A stretch of 64,000 nucleotides of DNA. It comes from UBA1715 sp045615765 (GTDB lineage Bacteria; Bacteroidota; Bacteroidia; Bacteroidales; UBA1715). Of the stretch, positions 27,462 to 35,151 are shown piece after piece. Below the pieces are notes generated by a model, which made no database searches, had not been told where the DNA came from, and worked only from the letters and a program-made list of their open reading frames with translations. Each line of letters starts with the position of its first letter. The first letter of the stretch is position 1. The stretch covers positions 10,404-74,403 of the forward strand of contig JAZLFM010000044.1 in NCBI GenBank assembly GCA_045615765.1, read 5' to 3'. The position numbers were made by a program, and so were the translations under genes.

Positions 27462-28160
27462 TTAATAAATAAGAAATATAGATGGTCTTTTTTGAATATT
27501 CGGCGTACATTTTTTCCACTCAGAAATTGTCTTAGTCTTTATTTCTTCTGTCTGTAAGGTAATGTCTGTTGCAATGCAAAGTTTTGTTGAAGGTTTTAAA
27601 TATGTAGTTAAATCAGTAAATAGTTGTTGGTTTCTATATGGCGTTTCCATAAAAATTTGGGTTTGGCCAGTTCGTGCAGCAGTCGTTTCCATTTGTAAAA
27701 TCATTTTTTTTCGTTCCTCTTTTATTGGAATATAGCCGTGAAAAGCAAAGTTCTGACCGTTAAATCCTGAAGAAATCAGAGCCATTATTATGGAGTTTGG
27801 ACCAACTAGTGGAATCACTCGTATGCCCAATTCGTGTGCTCTTGCAACTACTAAATTTCCGGGATCGGCAATACAAGGTAGTCCTGCTTCACTTATGATT
27901 CCCATGTTGTGACCTTCTAATAAAGGTTGCATCATTGTTTGTATCTCTTCGGACGGAGAATGTTTGTTTATTTCGAATATAGTTGCTTCCTCTATATGTT
28001 TGTTTGGACAAACTTTCTTTATGAATCGTCTAATTGTTCTTGCGTTTTCTGCAATGAAATAGTTTGTCTGTTCTATTATTTGAAGGTTGTATTCTGGAAA
28101 TAAAATGGAAGGTTTTTGTTCTCCCATTTCGCAAGGAATCAAATAAATATTACCTCTCAT
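27462..28160 (-). CDS. RsmI-like tetrapyrrole-methylase-family SAM methyltransferase
   Basis: 232-residue methyltransferase of the uroporphyrin-III C/tetrapyrrole methylase superfamily. The SAM-site glycine and proline motifs are visible (ISEAGLPCIADPGN and PLVGPNSIIMAL), as is the FHGYIP segment shared with RsmI, the 16S rRNA C1402 2'-O-methyltransferase. It differs from classic RsmI in its N-terminal region and is shorter (RsmI about 285), so it is likely an RsmI paralogue of unknown target. It is divergent from plsC. Confidence 0.82.
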   Translation of the reverse strand: MRGNIYLIPCEMGEQKPSILFPEYNLQIIEQTNYFIAENARTIRRFIKKVCPNKHIEEATIFEINKHSPSEEIQTMMQPLLEGHNMGIISEAGLPCIADPGNLVVARAHELGIRVIPLVGPNSIIMALISSGFNGQNFAFHGYIPIKEERKKMILQMETTAARTGQTQIFMETPYRNQQLFTDLTTYLKPSTKLCIATDITLQTEEIKTKTISEWKKCTPNIQKRPSIFLIY

Positions 28161-28226
28161 GTTAAAAAAAATTTTTTCTATGTAAAAATATGCTTTATTT
28201 GCATAAAATAAAAAAAGTAATTTCGA

Positions 28227-28922
28227 ATGATTATAATCAATTTAATTCAGTTCTTATTGTTGGCGATTTGGTTGGTGTTGTTCTGTTTTGTGATAACTCT
28301 TCTTTTACCAGCAAAAACGACACATTGGTTAGCGGTGCATCTTTGGTCTCCTGTCACTATCTTTTTGACAATGAGTAAGATAAAAGTAGAAGGGCTAGAA
28401 AATATTGATGAGAACAAACATTATGTCTTTATGGCTAATCATGCATCTTTTTTGGATATTCCTGCATTGATGTGGGCTACAAAAAGAACATTGCATTTTA
28501 TGGCTAAGGAAGAATTGAATCGTAACATATTTACTGGCTATACTTGTAGAAAGATGCGTATGATCTTTATAGATAGAGGAAATTCGCAAAAAACAACTTC
28601 CAATATGAGAGTTGCAAAAGAATTGATTTCTGAAGGAGCAGACATTGCTTTGTGTCCGGAAGGTACGCGTACAAAAACTGGTGAACTTGGACCTTTTAAA
28701 AGAGGTGGTTTTAAATTTGCGATTGCTTCTCAGGTTGATATTGTTCCTGTAACGATAAAAAACTCAGCAGTTGCATGGTCTCGTGATAATATTCATTTCC
28801 ATCCAACAACAGTTGTGGTACATATTGGAAAACCTGTGTCGGTGCAAGGATTGCAAGAAACTGATGCTGGAAAAGTTTCTGCGCAAGTTTTTGATGTTAT
28901 AAAGGAAGAACTTACGAAATAG
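28227..28922 (+). CDS. 1-acyl-sn-glycerol-3-phosphate acyltransferase (PlsC-like)
   Basis: 231-residue membrane-bound acyltransferase for phosphatidic acid synthesis. A hydrophobic N-terminus (about 3-28) anchors it. The catalytic HX4D motif is NHASFLD (H72, D77) and the acceptor-binding motif is PEGTRTKTG near residue 147, both standard for the family. It stands alone, convergent with the LytTR gene, whose stop lies one base past its own. Confidence 0.9.
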   Translation: MIIINLIQFLLLAIWLVLFCFVITLLLPAKTTHWLAVHLWSPVTIFLTMSKIKVEGLENIDENKHYVFMANHASFLDIPALMWATKRTLHFMAKEELNRNIFTGYTCRKMRMIFIDRGNSQKTTSNMRVAKELISEGADIALCPEGTRTKTGELGPFKRGGFKFAIASQVDIVPVTIKNSAVAWSRDNIHFHPTTVVVHIGKPVSVQGLQETDAGKVSAQVFDVIKEELTK

Positions 28923-28923
28923 T

Positions 28924-29856
28924 TTATTTGTTACAAGTGTACTGCATAAAAGCAGTTGATGTTTCTTCCTTGTATGTTTTTGATACCGGAATTTCTTTTA
29001 ATGGTAGAATATCTAGTTCTATAACTAATCCGTCCATACCTTTTCGTAAAGCTACGGCATGATTGAAATTTACCATATAAGAGCGGTGGCAACGGAATAG
29101 AGTAGTATCCTTGAAATCATCTGCAAGTCTTTTTAATGAATTTCGTAACAAGAATTCAGAAATTTTATCTTGATTTTGATATTTGATAACGACATAGTTG
29201 TCAGCAGCTTCAATCCAAATAACACTTTCTGATTTTACCGAGAATTTAGGTTCTCCTTTTTCATCGCAAAATTGGAGTACTGAAGGTTGGTCTGCTATAA
29301 CTTGTGGGTTTTCTTTGTATTGTTCTTGCAGTTTTTGTAAATCTTTTTTCTTTTTCATAAGTGCCAGATACAAAATACAAAGTGTTGTAGGAATAAGTAA
29401 CACAAAGAAAATGTACAAAAAAGCTCTTAAGAAAAATGTCATTGCTTCATCTCCATTGTGTATGCCTGTTGTTCCGTTTATAAGGAATACACCTATCAAT
29501 GTGTAAATAAGCGCCATAGATGAAAGCTCTATGGTAAGCCAGATGGCATAAACCCAATAGAATATTCTGTGTCGTTTAGAGTAGTGGTAAAACAATGTTC
29601 TACTGATAACCATTACAATAAAACCTATTGCAACTATACCTAAAGACCATAGGATATAACCGATAGGAGAGTCTATCCATTGGGAATATTCTTTCATGGA
29701 AGACAATGATGTCCATTTTTCAGAGGCAAATGGTTTATATATATTGATGAAAAGAAGAGCAAATACAGTAGAGAAAAGCACTTGGCTCGATAGTCCAGAC
29801 TTACTTCGTAAGTGCTCCGGCAATTCTTTTTGCTGTTGAAATTCTATTAATCTCAT
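28924..29856 (-). CDS. Membrane-bound LytTR-family transcriptional regulator
   Basis: 310 residues. Residues about 25-175 hold four hydrophobic segments (around 28-45, 68-88, 98-120 and 140-165). A charged helix (KKKKDLQKLQEQYKENP) links them to a C-terminal LytTR DNA-binding domain (about 205-305) with the typical VIWIEAADNYVVIKYQ...FRCHRSYMVNF. It is neither a response regulator (no receiver domain) nor an obvious kinase; it resembles a membrane sensor fused directly to its DNA-binding domain. Its promoter is a near-ideal Bacteroidota promoter, and a candidate small RNA starts just behind it on the other strand. Confidence 0.88.
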   Translation of the reverse strand: MRLIEFQQQKELPEHLRSKSGLSSQVLFSTVFALLFINIYKPFASEKWTSLSSMKEYSQWIDSPIGYILWSLGIVAIGFIVMVISRTLFYHYSKRHRIFYWVYAIWLTIELSSMALIYTLIGVFLINGTTGIHNGDEAMTFFLRAFLYIFFVLLIPTTLCILYLALMKKKKDLQKLQEQYKENPQVIADQPSVLQFCDEKGEPKFSVKSESVIWIEAADNYVVIKYQNQDKISEFLLRNSLKRLADDFKDTTLFRCHRSYMVNFNHAVALRKGMDGLVIELDILPLKEIPVSKTYKEETSTAFMQYTCNK

Positions 29857-29873
29857 CTTGATGATATTTATGA

Positions 29874-29903
29874 CAAAGATACGAATTTGTCTTTATGTTC
29901 AAA
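29874..29903 (-). promoter_or_regulatory. Promoter of the LytTR regulator
   Basis: On the minus strand TTTG (29900-29903) is followed after 18 bases by TATCTTTG (29874-29881), close to the Bacteroidota consensus TTTG-N19-TAnnTTTG. The predicted transcript starts about 10 bases before the ATG. Confidence 0.7.
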
Positions 29904-29949
29904 AGGGTAGACAGAAGCTTCGTGTTTTTCTGCTTTTTTTATGAAAAAA

Positions 29950-29980
29950 TTTGTGTGGAATGTAAAAAGGAGTATCTTTG
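29950..29980 (+). promoter_or_regulatory. Consensus promoter of a candidate small RNA
   Basis: TTTG (29950-29953), a 19-bp spacer and TATCTTTG (29973-29980) match both boxes and the spacing of the Bacteroidota housekeeping promoter. It points to the right, where no plus-strand gene exists until plus-strand moxR at 41155. Confidence 0.65.
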
Positions 29981-29986
29981 CAATAC

Positions 29987-30048
29987 TGTTACGCTTTATT
30001 ATTATTTAAATGGATGGCGGGGCGAGGCTAACTCATTCCGCCTTTTTT
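29987..30048 (+). ncRNA. Candidate small RNA (about 60 nt) ending in a GC-rich terminator hairpin
   Basis: A transcript from the promoter above would start near 29987 and run about 30 bases of AT-rich sequence into a strong hairpin: stem GGCGG(GG) at 30016-30022 with (TT)CCGCC at 30036-30042, an inner GAG/CTC stem, loop GCTAA, then six Ts (30043-30048). In a genome this AT-rich the hairpin is conspicuous. The last about 16 bases are antisense to the end of a 45-residue gene on the minus strand. It is not any RNA family I recognise. It could instead be an antisense regulator or a spurious promoter plus terminator pair. Confidence 0.45.
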
Positions 30049-30170
30049 GTGCTCGCTTGTGAATTAGAGTTATTCTTTTTCTTTAATAATCCCAATTTTT
30101 TAAGACGCTCGTATTCGGCTTTCTTTTTTTGATACTCTTCAAATTTCTTTTCTAAGTAATTGTCTGCCAT
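30033..30170 (-). CDS. Small conserved-type hypothetical protein (45 aa)
   Basis: ATG at 30170, TGA at 30033-30035. The product is highly charged and helical: MADNYLEKKFEEYQKKKAEY, then a Lys-rich, Ser/Asn-rich tail. This MADNYLEKK start is of a type I associate with small Bacteroidales proteins; the function is unknown. It lies 12 bases past the terminator hairpin of the M42 peptidase gene, so expression would depend on read-through or on a promoter I cannot see. Codon use and charge favour a real gene over chance. Confidence 0.55.
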   Translation of the reverse strand: MADNYLEKKFEEYQKKKAEYERLKKLGLLKKKNNSNSQASTKKAE

Positions 30171-30205
30171 AATTATAAAACAACGATGCGGAATACCGCA
30201 TCGTT
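30171..30205 (-). terminator. Terminator of the M42 peptidase gene
   Basis: A perfect 10-bp stem (AACGATGCGG at 30182-30191 with CCGCATCGTT at 30196-30205) and 4-nt loop, followed on the minus strand by GTTTTATAATT. Confidence 0.85.
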
Positions 30206-30210
30206 ATGAT

Positions 30211-31242
30211 TTAAATCTTATTAATAGATTTTGTGATATTGTAGAGTAGGTCAATAGAACTATCTACATCCTTTTTATGCACCGACTCAATAACCTGATG
30301 TAAGTGTCGGGTTGGAATAGACAATGCTCCTGCAATAGCTCCTCCTGCAACCATTTTCTGCAACATGCTAGTATCCGTTCCGCCTCCTTGCATTATTTCT
30401 GATTGGAAAGGAATACTATATTTATCTGCAATGTATTTCATAAAAGAAACAAGTTTCGTGTTGCAGATAACAGACGAATCCATGATTTTTATTCCAGGTC
30501 CGAATCCTAATTTTGTGATTTGTTCTTGTGGCATGCTTCCCGGAACATCGTATGCTATTGTTGTGTCAAGTGCAATAGCTACGTCAGGTTGGATTTTTAA
30601 TGATGCAACTTGTGCTCCACGAAGTCCTACTTCTTCTTGAACTGTAAATGTAAAGTAAGTGTCGAATGGAAGTTCTTTTTCTTTTAGTTTTTTGATAACT
30701 TCTATTAAAATGTAATTTGCAATACGGTTATCAAGTGATTTCCCGTTGATACAGTCTCCCATTTCAATACATTCGCGCTCTCTGGAAATAGGTGTTCCTA
30801 TTTCTACAAGTTTTTCTACTTCTTCTTTTGGCATACCAAGGTCGATGAAGAAGTCTTTCACTGTAACTTTTTTATCTCTTTCTTCAGGAGTCATCACGTG
30901 GATAGGTTTTGCTCCCATAACACCGATAATGTCTTTCTTTCCATGTACAATAACGCGTTGTGCTGTTAAAGTTTTTGGGTCAAATCCACCAAGTGTAGTG
31001 AATTTTAAGAAACCGTTGTCATCTATGTGAGTTACAATGAAACCAATCTCGTCCATGTGAGCGGCAATCATTAGTTTCTTGTTTGAAGAACCTTTTCTAA
31101 ATGCGATTAGGTTTCCCATGTTGTCGGTAGAAACGGAATCAACATATGAAGCGATTTCTTCGGATATAACAGCTCGGATTTTATCTTCAAATCCTGAAGG
31201 TCCAGCAGTTTCGCTTAATTTTTTTACTAGTTTGAAATTCAT
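30211..31242 (-). CDS. M42-family metallopeptidase (glutamyl aminopeptidase/FrvX type)
   Basis: 343-residue cytosolic aminopeptidase. The two-metal site residues typical of M42 are visible: IAAHMDEIGF (His/Asp), GKSLDNRIANY (Asp), VQEEVGLRGA (Glu-Glu) and GGGTDTSML. The N-terminal LSETAGPSGFEDKIR segment is also characteristic. These form large tetrahedral complexes that trim peptides. It lies 11 bases downstream of clpX and is probably co-transcribed with it, a link between a peptidase and a protein unfoldase. Confidence 0.92.
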   Translation of the reverse strand: MNFKLVKKLSETAGPSGFEDKIRAVISEEIASYVDSVSTDNMGNLIAFRKGSSNKKLMIAAHMDEIGFIVTHIDDNGFLKFTTLGGFDPKTLTAQRVIVHGKKDIIGVMGAKPIHVMTPEERDKKVTVKDFFIDLGMPKEEVEKLVEIGTPISRERECIEMGDCINGKSLDNRIANYILIEVIKKLKEKELPFDTYFTFTVQEEVGLRGAQVASLKIQPDVAIALDTTIAYDVPGSMPQEQITKLGFGPGIKIMDSSVICNTKLVSFMKYIADKYSIPFQSEIMQGGGTDTSMLQKMVAGGAIAGALSIPTRHLHQVIESVHKKDVDSSIDLLYNITKSINKI

Positions 31243-31252
31243 ACGAGGTTAT

Positions 31253-32461
31253 TTATAATAAGGTTACTTCTGTTTTAGAGAATTTTTCAGCCGCTAGTTC
31301 TTTCGTGATTGTTAGTTGTTTTTCTTTTTTCGAAGGTGCTTCGTACATATAATCAAGCATGATAGCTTCGCAAATAGAACGAAGTCCACGTGCTCCTAAT
31401 TTATATTCAATAGCTTTGTCCACAATATATTCGTAAGCACTGTCGTCGAATGTAAGCTTTATACCATCAATTTTAAATAGTTCCACATATTGTTTTATGA
31501 TAGCATTTTTTGGCTCGGTAAGAATGTTTCGTAATGCTTCTTTGTCTAGTGGATTTAGATGTGTTAGAACAGGAAGACGACCTATTATTTCGGGAATTAG
31601 GCCGAATGCTCTAAGATCTTGTGGTACAATATATTGAAGAAAATTGTTTTTGTCTATAGCTTTATTCTTTTCCTTCATTCCATAACCTACGGTGTGAGTG
31701 TTCATTCGTCGTGCTATAATTTTTTGGATACCTTCGAATGCTCCTCCGCAAATAAAAAGAATGTTTTTTGTATTTACTTGAATCATCTTTTGGTCAGGAT
31801 GTTTTCTACCACCTTGTGGTGGAACATTTACAACAGATCCTTCCAATAATTTTAGTAAACCTTGTTGTACACCTTCACCGGAAACATCGCGGGTGATAGA
31901 TGGATTGTCTCCCTTGCGAGCTATTTTATCGATTTCGTCAATGAAAACGATACCTTGTTCCGCACGTTCTACATCATAGTCTGTAGCTTGTAGTAATCGT
32001 ACAAGCAAACTTTCAATGTCTTCTCCAACATAACCAGCTTCTGTCAATACTGTTGCATCAACAATTGCAAAGGGTACGTCTAGGAATTTTGCAATTGTTT
32101 TTGCTAATAGTGTTTTTCCTGTACCAGTTTCGCCAACAAGAATGATGTTTGATTTTTCAATGTCAACATCCGATTTTTCTTGCGAAATACGTTTGTAGTG
32201 GTTATAAACTGCAACAGCAAGTGATTTTTTTGCATCATCATGTCCGATAACATATTCATCTAAATGTTTTTTTATGTCAACAGGTTTTATTTTTGAGAAA
32301 TCTTTCTTTGCTGCTGAATGTTTTGACTTTGGTTTTATTTGACCGAGAATCTCGTTAGCATGAGTTACGCAGTCGCTACAAATAAAACCATCAATGCCGG
32401 TTAATAAGAATGGAACTTCGTCTTCGCTACGCCCGCAAAATGAGCATTTGTTCTTTTTCAT
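31253..32461 (-). CDS. clpX: ATP-dependent protease ATP-binding subunit ClpX
   Basis: 402-residue AAA+ unfoldase that feeds substrates to ClpP. The N-terminal zinc-binding domain has C6, C9, C28 and C31 (CSFC...CSDC). Walker A is GETGTGKT and Walker B VFIDEIDK; the pore loop GYVGEDIE and the RKGDNPSITRDVSGEGVQQ segment are diagnostic. clpP is not adjacent, unlike in many bacteria; instead an M42 peptidase follows. A TAATTTTG box (minus strand, 32482-32489) lies upstream of the ATG. Confidence 0.97.
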   Translation of the reverse strand: MKKNKCSFCGRSEDEVPFLLTGIDGFICSDCVTHANEILGQIKPKSKHSAAKKDFSKIKPVDIKKHLDEYVIGHDDAKKSLAVAVYNHYKRISQEKSDVDIEKSNIILVGETGTGKTLLAKTIAKFLDVPFAIVDATVLTEAGYVGEDIESLLVRLLQATDYDVERAEQGIVFIDEIDKIARKGDNPSITRDVSGEGVQQGLLKLLEGSVVNVPPQGGRKHPDQKMIQVNTKNILFICGGAFEGIQKIIARRMNTHTVGYGMKEKNKAIDKNNFLQYIVPQDLRAFGLIPEIIGRLPVLTHLNPLDKEALRNILTEPKNAIIKQYVELFKIDGIKLTFDDSAYEYIVDKAIEYKLGARGLRSICEAIMLDYMYEAPSKKEKQLTITKELAAEKFSKTEVTLL

Positions 32462-32481
32462 ATAAACTGTTTTATTGGGTG

Positions 32482-32489
32482 CAAAATTA
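32482..32489 (-). promoter_or_regulatory. Putative -7 box for clpX
   Basis: Minus strand reads TAATTTTG, an exact TAnnTTTG match 20 bases before the clpX ATG. No clear -33 box. Confidence 0.5.
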
Positions 32490-32512
32490 AGAAAATATAT
32501 TTGTGTGTTAGG

Positions 32513-33052
32513 TTATTTTCGAGGTAAATGATTTGTAACAATTACATTGTATTTCAAAATTGCTAAAACTGGTATTTTTTGTTGGTCTCCAATAAGACCA
32601 TGAGCGAGATGTGGTGGAATTATCAAGTTTGCAGTGTCGCCTTTGTGCATCAACAAAATAGCTTCTTCTAATCCTGATTCAACGCCGCCTTGTCCCACTT
32701 TAAACTCTTTTTGTCCGGTAGAATCCGAAGAGTAACAAAATTTACCATTTAGCAGTGTGACTGTATATGCAATCTTTACAAGGTCTCCAGTTTTTATAGA
32801 AGTTGTATCGTTCCCTCTTGATATAGAGTACCAAAGACCGCTACCTGACTTCGTCATAGTGAGGTTATGGTCTTGTATATATTGTTGAATGGTATCTTGT
32901 TTTAGTTTAACAATTTCTTTATTTATCTCAATGTTTCTTTCCTCGTATTTTCGAATGTCTTCGGCTGTTATGACTTTCTTTGGCTTGTTTTGACAACTAT
33001 AGAAAGTAGAAAGAAACAATAGAGATATAAAAAGAATTATATGTTTTCTCAT
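32513..33052 (-). CDS. FKBP-type prolyl isomerase lipoprotein (GldI-like)
   Basis: 179 residues from the ATG at 33052; a longer frame reaches 33157 but would run through the end of the upstream gene and precede an evident lipoprotein signal (MRKHIILFISLLFLSTFYSC), so it is rejected. The FKBP domain covers about 75-175 (SGSGLWYSI, GDLVKIAYTVTLLNG, GVESGLEEAILLMHKG). The insertion GDQQKIP near the end resembles GldI, the gliding-associated isomerase. It overlaps the upstream gene by ATGA. Prolyl isomerase activity in the periplasm is expected but not shown by sequence. Confidence 0.82.
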   Translation of the reverse strand: MRKHIILFISLLFLSTFYSCQNKPKKVITAEDIRKYEERNIEINKEIVKLKQDTIQQYIQDHNLTMTKSGSGLWYSISRGNDTTSIKTGDLVKIAYTVTLLNGKFCYSSDSTGQKEFKVGQGGVESGLEEAILLMHKGDTANLIIPPHLAHGLIGDQQKIPVLAILKYNVIVTNHLPRK

Positions 33053-33405
33053 TTCACAAATAGTTTCAAAGTTTGTGTTGCAATCATTTCGTTTTCGTCG
33101 GTTGCACGAATTGTTACATTTTGTGTTCTTGTACGTCCAGAGAAATCCATCTCCCAATGTAAAGTGATAGAATCTTTGGCAGCAAAACTTGTGTCAAAGA
33201 ACTCTGTTTGGTTCACAAATAATTGTGTACGTGTTACTTTATATCCATTCCCAATTGCCGTTATGTCAAAAGGAACAATAGTTTTTGGTTCTATAGTGTC
33301 TGGAATGGAGGCTTTATTGCTGAAATAAATGTGAGGTCCGTCCTTAATTTCTTTTGAACAAGAGAACAAACCAAACAATGCAATAATAAAAACTATTTTT
33401 TTCAT
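33049..33405 (-). CDS. Small Ig-like lipoprotein of unknown function
   Basis: 118 residues with a lipoprotein signal and lipobox LFSC (residues 13-16). The remainder looks like a single immunoglobulin-like beta-sandwich (alternating strands such as VPFDITAIGNGYKVTRTQLFV and TQNVTIRATDENEMIAT). I do not recognise the family. The stop overlaps the start of the FKBP lipoprotein gene (ATGA), so the two are coupled; a terminator hairpin separates them from the next FKBP gene. Confidence 0.7.
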   Translation of the reverse strand: MKKIVFIIALFGLFSCSKEIKDGPHIYFSNKASIPDTIEPKTIVPFDITAIGNGYKVTRTQLFVNQTEFFDTSFAAKDSITLHWEMDFSGRTRTQNVTIRATDENEMIATQTLKLFVK

Positions 33406-33442
33406 TCGTGTTAGCTACAGATTCGCTAATTGTATATACATA

Positions 33443-33474
33443 AAAAGTTCGTATGCCTAAACATACGAACTTTT
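33443..33474. terminator. Bidirectional terminator after the second FKBP gene
   Basis: A perfect 13-bp stem (AAAAGTTCGTATG with CATACGAACTTTT) and 6-nt loop, flanked by Ts on the minus strand. It lies just past the stop of the 247-residue FKBP gene. Confidence 0.85.
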
Positions 33475-33492
33475 ATTGTTTTGTCAAGTTTT

Positions 33493-34236
33493 TTATTGAA
33501 TTTCAAATTGAGGCATTCCTTGAGGTTGTTCAGGTGCTTTTCCTTTTACAACTTTTATAAGCTCAACATCGAATATTAGAGTTGAGAATGGTTGTATGGC
33601 TTGGTTTCCATCTTCCCCGTAAGCTAAATCATAAGGAATATAAAGTTTAGCTGCTGTACCAACAGAGAATAGAGGGAAGGCTTCTATCCAACCTTGAATT
33701 AATGCTCCTGGAATAAGAGGAAGTGCTATTGGAGTACCAGCAGAACTATCGAATGTAGTTCCGTCAAGTAATGTTCCCGTATAGTTTACATAAATTGTGT
33801 CGTACAAACTTGGTTTTACTCCGGTTCCTTCTTTTGTGATTTCATATTGAAGACCACTTGCTGTAGTGATAACGCCAGCCTTGTTTTTGTTCTCGTTTAG
33901 GAATTTTTCACCCTTTTCGATGTTTGGTTTGAATTTTTCAAGGTAGCGATTTTGAAGCACTTCGCTGAAACGTTGCATAAGATTCATATATTCTTCTTGC
34001 TCCATTCCTAGCGGCATTGCTTGTTCGTCAATGTCAAATGCTTCGTAACCTGCTTGGAACGCAGCTGAATTTATTGTGTCAACACCTCTTTGAGCCCACA
34101 TTGCTGCACTTTGGAATCCAAGTACGAAACTTGCGCTATCTTCTAAAGTTTCAAGTTTTACGTCTTTCTTATTATTACAAGAAAATAGACTTGCTGCAAT
34201 GCAAAGTATGCCCGCTGTTTTAATAAATGATTTCAT
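33493..34236 (-). CDS. FKBP-type peptidyl-prolyl isomerase lipoprotein (MIP/FkpA-like)
   Basis: 247 residues with lipobox LFSC near residue 19. Residues about 30-120 form the helical dimerisation domain typical of MIP/FkpA proteins (SFVLGFQSA..., EKGEKFLNENKNK). The FKBP domain follows at about 125-235 (GLQYEITKEGTG, VNYTGTLLDGTTFDSS, ALIQGWIEAFPL, IPYDLAYG). It helps folding of exported proteins. It starts 16 bases after the next FKBP gene. Confidence 0.9.
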   Translation of the reverse strand: MKSFIKTAGILCIAASLFSCNNKKDVKLETLEDSASFVLGFQSAAMWAQRGVDTINSAAFQAGYEAFDIDEQAMPLGMEQEEYMNLMQRFSEVLQNRYLEKFKPNIEKGEKFLNENKNKAGVITTASGLQYEITKEGTGVKPSLYDTIYVNYTGTLLDGTTFDSSAGTPIALPLIPGALIQGWIEAFPLFSVGTAAKLYIPYDLAYGEDGNQAIQPFSTLIFDVELIKVVKGKAPEQPQGMPQFEIQ

Positions 34237-34251
34237 TTGATTTTGTTATAA

Positions 34252-35076
34252 TTAATTTTGTTGTTTTAAAGAATCTAATTGTACAAGCCTGTTGTATTCC
34301 GCTAAACGTTCGGAATTAAGCTTTATTTTTTTGAGTGTAACGTCAAAAACTAATGCTTCGTATGGTTTTACTAAATCTTGTTTGTAAACAGTTGATCCAT
34401 ACGCATATTCGTGTGAAGTGAAAATCTTGACATTTCCTCCTGTTTTTATAAGTGGAAGGACTTGTTGTAATGCTGGTATAGCAGAACCTAAATAAAGTTT
34501 TGTCACATCCGAAGAATAAACCAATCGATTACTTGTTGTGTAAACTTTAAATGCTATAAAAATTGTGTCGGTAACGAGTGGCGAAAGCTTTCCCCAACCG
34601 AGATCAACAATTCTGTATTGTAGTCCAGGTTTTATTTCTACGATGTTGTTGTTCTTTTTGTTTGCTGAAAGATATGAGTCACCTTTTTCTATGTTTGGCT
34701 CGTTTTCTTTTACATATGCAGCTTGTTCCTCTTTGAACTGTTTCCCGAAAACTGCACTTACAATTCTATTTATGTCTTCTTCAGGTAATTTTACTTTTGT
34801 CGAAGAATCGAAATAGTCATTGATGCCTTGTATAAAATATTCGATATCAACAGATTCGATTTTGTTGTCTTTAAGATTTTGAGGTATTTTTTTTGCAAAA
34901 GCAACACCAAGACTGTATGAAGTGGAATCGTTGCGTGTCACAATTAGTTTTTCGTTCTCGTCGGGAGTGCAACTACATACTGTTGCAATGCTGATTGCAA
35001 GAATCAATGCAAGTCGAGAATAATATGTGATTAATTTTCCCACAAATAGTCTTTTCGCAAATATATTATTTTTCAT
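34252..35076 (-). CDS. FKBP-type prolyl isomerase lipoprotein, divergent
   Basis: 274 residues from the ATG at 35076; an in-frame ATG at 35100 would add eight residues. A lipobox TVCSC follows a hydrophobic stretch (about residues 20-36). The organisation repeats its neighbour: a helical region (SYSLGVAFAKKIPQNL...EKGDSYLSANKKN) then an FKBP-like domain (GLQYRIVDLGWG, VYSSDVTKLYLGSA, VFDVTLKKI). Several active-site aromatics of FKBP are poorly conserved, so it may act as a chaperone more than an isomerase. The pair is probably a tandem duplication. Confidence 0.8.
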   Translation of the reverse strand: MKNNIFAKRLFVGKLITYYSRLALILAISIATVCSCTPDENEKLIVTRNDSTSYSLGVAFAKKIPQNLKDNKIESVDIEYFIQGINDYFDSSTKVKLPEEDINRIVSAVFGKQFKEEQAAYVKENEPNIEKGDSYLSANKKNNNIVEIKPGLQYRIVDLGWGKLSPLVTDTIFIAFKVYTTSNRLVYSSDVTKLYLGSAIPALQQVLPLIKTGGNVKIFTSHEYAYGSTVYKQDLVKPYEALVFDVTLKKIKLNSERLAEYNRLVQLDSLKQQN

Positions 35077-35151
35077 TGTAAAAGTGAATAATTCATTCAA
35101 CTTTTTCGTGAAAGGGGAAAATCTGATTATAATCTTAAATAAAAACGCCTG

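Noticed and set aside
30009..30131. Plus-strand ORF starting MDGGARL within the candidate small RNA
   Set aside because: It reads through the terminator hairpin and is the mirror of the minus-strand 45-residue gene, with a Phe-rich tail typical of an antisense shadow.
32513..33157. Longer FKBP reading from 33157
   Set aside because: It overlaps the upstream lipoprotein gene for over 100 bases and hides the evident lipoprotein signal at 33052.
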